Below are positions 5,283-6,913 of a DNA stretch of 6,913 nt, in pieces. Source of the stretch: Eubacteriales Family XIII. Incertae Sedis bacterium (lineage in GTDB: Bacteria; Bacillota; Clostridia; Peptostreptococcales; Anaerovoracaceae). Numbering within the stretch: the first letter of the stretch is position 1; every line of letters begins with the position of its first letter. The position numbers and the translations under genes are program-made. Below the pieces are notes generated by a model. It was given only the letters and a program-made list of their open reading frames with translations. It was not told where the DNA came from and did not search any database. The stretch lies in assembly GCA_031276775.1 (NCBI GenBank), contig JAISML010000123.1, forward strand, positions 1 to 6,913, in the 5' to 3' direction.

Positions 5283-5840
5283 ATGGCCGGATTTTTCAGT
5301 AAGATCAAGACATTGGTAGGCGTTGACGATGAAGATATGATGGAAGACGACGGGGAGGAAGAACCTGTTGCGGTGCAGGGGAGCGGACGGACGAATCGGT
5401 TTGGATCGGAAGACTCCGGCGCGGTTTCGGGCCGTGATCGGGTGTGGGAGACGAACAGATCCAGGACGCACACCTTTGCGGGAGGGATGTCCGGAGAGAG
5501 AGAGAATGTGATTTCCATGCAAGACAAAACATTGAAGGCGATTACCAGTCAATTCAAGATCGTCGTCATCGAACCCAAGAATTTTGATGAGTGTCCCAAG
5601 TTGGTGGACAGTCTCAAATCGAGAAAGCCCGTGATCATCAATCTTGAGAAGATGGAAACGGACAACGCCCGGAAGATATTTGACTTTCTCAGCGGAGCCA
5701 CTTACGCGCTGAACGGTACGGTGCAGAAGATCGCGAACAACATCTTCGTCTTCCTGCCGGAGAACGTCGATGTATCCACGAACACGGAGCACAAGGGTCT
5801 CACTTTCGGCAGTGACGACGGCAATCCTTGGAAGCTGTGA
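5283..5840 (+). CDS. sepF: Cell division protein SepF
   Basis: Membrane anchor and bundling factor for FtsZ at the division septum; SepF polymerises into rings and tethers FtsZ to the membrane. Residues 1-13, MAGFFSKIKTLVG, are the characteristic N-terminal amphipathic membrane-targeting helix. A poorly conserved, acidic then Gly/Ser/Arg-rich linker (14-74) follows. The C-terminal SepF domain runs from NVISMQDKTLKAIT (75-88), through VIINLEKMETDNARKIFDFLSGATYAL (117-143), to NIFVFLPENVDVST (153-166). Gly138 and Gly145 correspond to the conserved glycines of the dimer/filament interface in B. subtilis SepF. At 185 residues it is longer than the usual 150 or so, mostly because of the linker and an added tail. 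The start is fixed by GGGAGG (5271-5276), six bases before the ATG. An in-frame start further upstream would add residues before the membrane helix and is rejected. Gaps are 32 bases to yggS and 23 to yggT. Confidence 0.96.
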   Translation: MAGFFSKIKTLVGVDDEDMMEDDGEEEPVAVQGSGRTNRFGSEDSGAVSGRDRVWETNRSRTHTFAGGMSGERENVISMQDKTLKAITSQFKIVVIEPKNFDECPKLVDSLKSRKPVIINLEKMETDNARKIFDFLSGATYALNGTVQKIANNIFVFLPENVDVSTNTEHKGLTFGSDDGNPWKL

Positions 5841-5863
5841 GAAAGGCAAGTTGACGGGTTCCG

Positions 5864-6154
5864 ATGATTTGGCTGATTGACATCATCAATATTTTCGGGC
5901 GGATTCTCATATGGATGCTGGCGGGCAGAGCTATCCTGAGCTGGTTCATGAATCCGTATACTGCGGGCCGGATGGGATTTTTTTCGAAACTCTATCCTTT
6001 CCTCGTGCAGGTGACGGAACCTTTGATCGTGCCGGCGCGCAGACTTTTGGCACGGTTCAACACGGGTCCGATAGATCTCTCGTTGTTCGTCACGATTCTG
6101 TTCATCGTCGCGATACAGAACATACTGATCAGGGTGCTTGTGATCTTCATGTGA
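5864..6154 (+). CDS. yggT: YggT/YlmG family small membrane protein
   Basis: A 96-residue integral membrane protein with two hydrophobic segments (about 3-28 and 70-95). Between them is the conserved family stretch ending TEPLIVPARRLLARF (51-65), beside the membrane surface. YggT/YlmG proteins are encoded next to sepF in Gram-positives and cyanobacteria. They are linked to cell division and, in plastid homologues, to nucleoid or photosystem functions; the molecular activity is not settled. The in-frame stop at 5852-5854 means translation cannot begin much before the ATG at 5864. That ATG has no good Shine-Dalgarno (nearest purine block GAAAGG at 5841-5846, 17 bases away), so translation probably depends on coupling to sepF. 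The following 122 bases have no gene. Confidence 0.93.
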   Translation: MIWLIDIINIFGRILIWMLAGRAILSWFMNPYTAGRMGFFSKLYPFLVQVTEPLIVPARRLLARFNTGPIDLSLFVTILFIVAIQNILIRVLVIFM

Positions 6155-6276
6155 CTGCCGCAGCGTCGAACGAACGGAAGACGGTCGGTCGCAGGGAGAC
6201 CGTGTATTGAAATATCAAATGCTGTGACCGCGCATACGGACGCGCGGGAAACGTTTCGGCGGCGAAGAGGTTTTCG
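6155..6276 (+). other. yggT-divIVA spacer with two small hairpins, no ylmH
   Basis: A 122-base gap with no credible gene. It contains ACGGTC (6181-6186) pairing with GACCGT (6198-6203) around an 11-base loop, and CCGCGC (6228-6233) pairing with GCGCGG (6242-6247) around 8 bases. Neither is followed by a T-run. TTGAAA (6207-6212) resembles a -35 box, but I find no acceptable -10 at 16-18 bases, so I do not call a promoter. The end of the gap carries the divIVA ribosome binding site GAGG (6267-6270). Confidence 0.4.
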
Positions 6277-6819
6277 ATGATAACACCGGTTGACATACAG
6301 GACAAGACTTTCACCAGAGGGGTGAGGGGCTACAAAGAAGATGAGGTGGACAAATTTCTTGATTTGGTGACGCTGGACATGGACCGGCTCCTTCAGGAAA
6401 ACAAGGCTTTGAAAGAAGCCGTCCGGGGTCTCAACGCCGAGATCGAACGTTACAGGGGCTCGGAGGGGACGATATTCAAGACGCTCGAATCGGCAAAGGC
6501 GCTCATGGGCGACATATCCTCCAGCGCGGAGAAGCGCGCGGAGATCGTGCTGAAAAACGCCGAGTTGGACGCCGAACGCCTGAAGCGCGAGGCGCGGGAA
6601 TCCGTCGAGCGGATCACCGAGGAAGCGGTGGAGATGGCCGCGCGGTGGGATCAATTTAAATTGCGCTACAAAAATCTGTTGCAGAACGAGTTGGACCGGT
6701 TTGAGAATCTCAGCGCCGATTTGATGCTTGACGATGAAGTTGAACGCATCCGCTTTTATGGCGGTTCCGCTCCGGCCGTGAGCGGAAAGAGCGATATGAC
6801 GCGGTCGTTTGGGATGTAG
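6277..6819 (+). CDS. divIVA: Cell division/polarity protein DivIVA
   Basis: Coiled-coil scaffold that senses negatively curved membrane at the septum and poles and recruits partner proteins (division-site regulators, chromosome anchors or wall synthesis factors, depending on species). The N-terminal lipid-binding domain MITPVDIQDKTFTRGVRGY (1-19) with EDEVDKFLD (21-29) is diagnostic. In B. subtilis, Phe17 and Arg18 make the membrane contact; here they align with Val16 and Arg17, so the charge is kept and the bulky aromatic is replaced by an aliphatic residue. Heptad-like coiled coils follow (about 30-62 and 82-148), then a short Gly/Ser tail. Length 180 is close to the family norm. GAGG (6267-6270) lies six bases before the ATG. 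It is the last complete gene of the division cluster. Confidence 0.95.
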   Translation: MITPVDIQDKTFTRGVRGYKEDEVDKFLDLVTLDMDRLLQENKALKEAVRGLNAEIERYRGSEGTIFKTLESAKALMGDISSSAEKRAEIVLKNAELDAERLKREARESVERITEEAVEMAARWDQFKLRYKNLLQNELDRFENLSADLMLDDEVERIRFYGGSAPAVSGKSDMTRSFGM

Positions 6820-6824
6820 ACTCT

Positions 6825-6838
6825 GCGTGTTGGCACGC
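6825..6838 (+). other. Small GC hairpin just after divIVA
   Basis: GCGTG (6825-6829) and CACGC (6834-6838) pair perfectly around a TTGG loop, starting five bases after the divIVA stop. The next bases, GCTTACAC, lack the T-run of an intrinsic terminator. It could be a 3'-end or processing structure, or chance. Confidence 0.3.
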
Positions 6839-6871
6839 GCTTACACAAACTTGCCGGAGGAGGGGGGGCAT

Positions 6872-6913
6872 ATGACCCCGCTTTTCCCTCTTGAAAATTG
6901 TCATCCTTATGAT
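6872..6913 (+). CDS. Start of an unidentified downstream gene, cut by the right edge
   Basis: A very purine-rich GGAGGAGGGGGGG (6856-6868) lies three bases before an ATG that opens a frame running off the window as MTPLFPLENCHPYD. The strong Shine-Dalgarno and same-strand position after divIVA suggest a real next gene in the operon. Fourteen residues are too few for me to recognise a family, and no function is proposed. Confidence 0.45.
   Translation, partial: MTPLFPLENCHPYD

Noticed and set aside
6181..6203. Possible intrinsic terminator after yggT
   Set aside because: Six-pair stem with an 11-base loop and no T-run afterwards.
5911..6210. + strand frame overlapping yggT and extending past its stop
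   Set aside because: Frame-shifted shadow of yggT. The translation is not hydrophobic and ends in unstructured sequence.
6207..6235. Possible divIVA promoter with TTGAAA at 6207-6212
   Set aside because: No -10-like hexamer at 16-18 bases. The best (CATACG) is at 20 bases with three matches.

Overview
The window is an ordinary-looking but informative stretch of chromosome from a GC-rich member of the Firmicutes/Bacillota, most likely class Clostridia. Three things point there: the gene order ffh-rpsP-khpA-rimM-trmD, a sepF-yggT-divIVA division cluster headed by an HlyD-like membrane protein, and consensus GGAGG ribosome binding sites. All ten recognisable genes lie on the + strand. I see no mobile element, CRISPR array, tRNA, rRNA or canonical intrinsic terminator.

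Region 1 (1-3310) is a translation and protein-targeting operon. It holds the 3' four-fifths of ffh (SRP GTPase, cut by the left edge), rpsP (ribosomal protein bS16 with an acidic tail), khpA (small KH-domain RNA-binding protein), rimM (30S maturation factor, TTG start) and trmD (tRNA m1G37 methyltransferase). RimM and bS16 both act in 30S assembly, and TrmD prevents frameshifting. The two longer spacers in this operon, ffh-rpsP and khpA-rimM, each contain an extended inverted repeat. The one before rimM can pair with the rimM Shine-Dalgarno sequence.

Region 2 (about 3308-3395) is an AT-rich boundary. It holds two good sigma-A-type promoter candidates and no Shine-Dalgarno sequence before the next gene. 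The downstream promoter predicts transcription starting at or very near the A of the ATG, which would make the message leaderless. The gene expected after trmD in this order, rplS, is not here.

Region 3 (3395-6819) is the sep/ylm-type division cluster: an HlyD-like single-pass membrane protein, yggS/ylmE (PLP homeostasis), sepF (FtsZ membrane anchor), yggT/ylmG and divIVA. The ylmH (S4-domain) gene that often sits between ylmG and divIVA is missing. A 122-base spacer with two small hairpins is there instead. At the right edge (6872-6913) a strong ribosome binding site and ATG open a further gene that is cut off.

I do not see a clearly new biological system. The most interesting signals are the possible leaderless start of the division operon, the structured leader before rimM, and the TrmD changes: Glu where the proteobacterial catalytic Asp sits, plus an insertion of about 20 residues in the adjacent linker.
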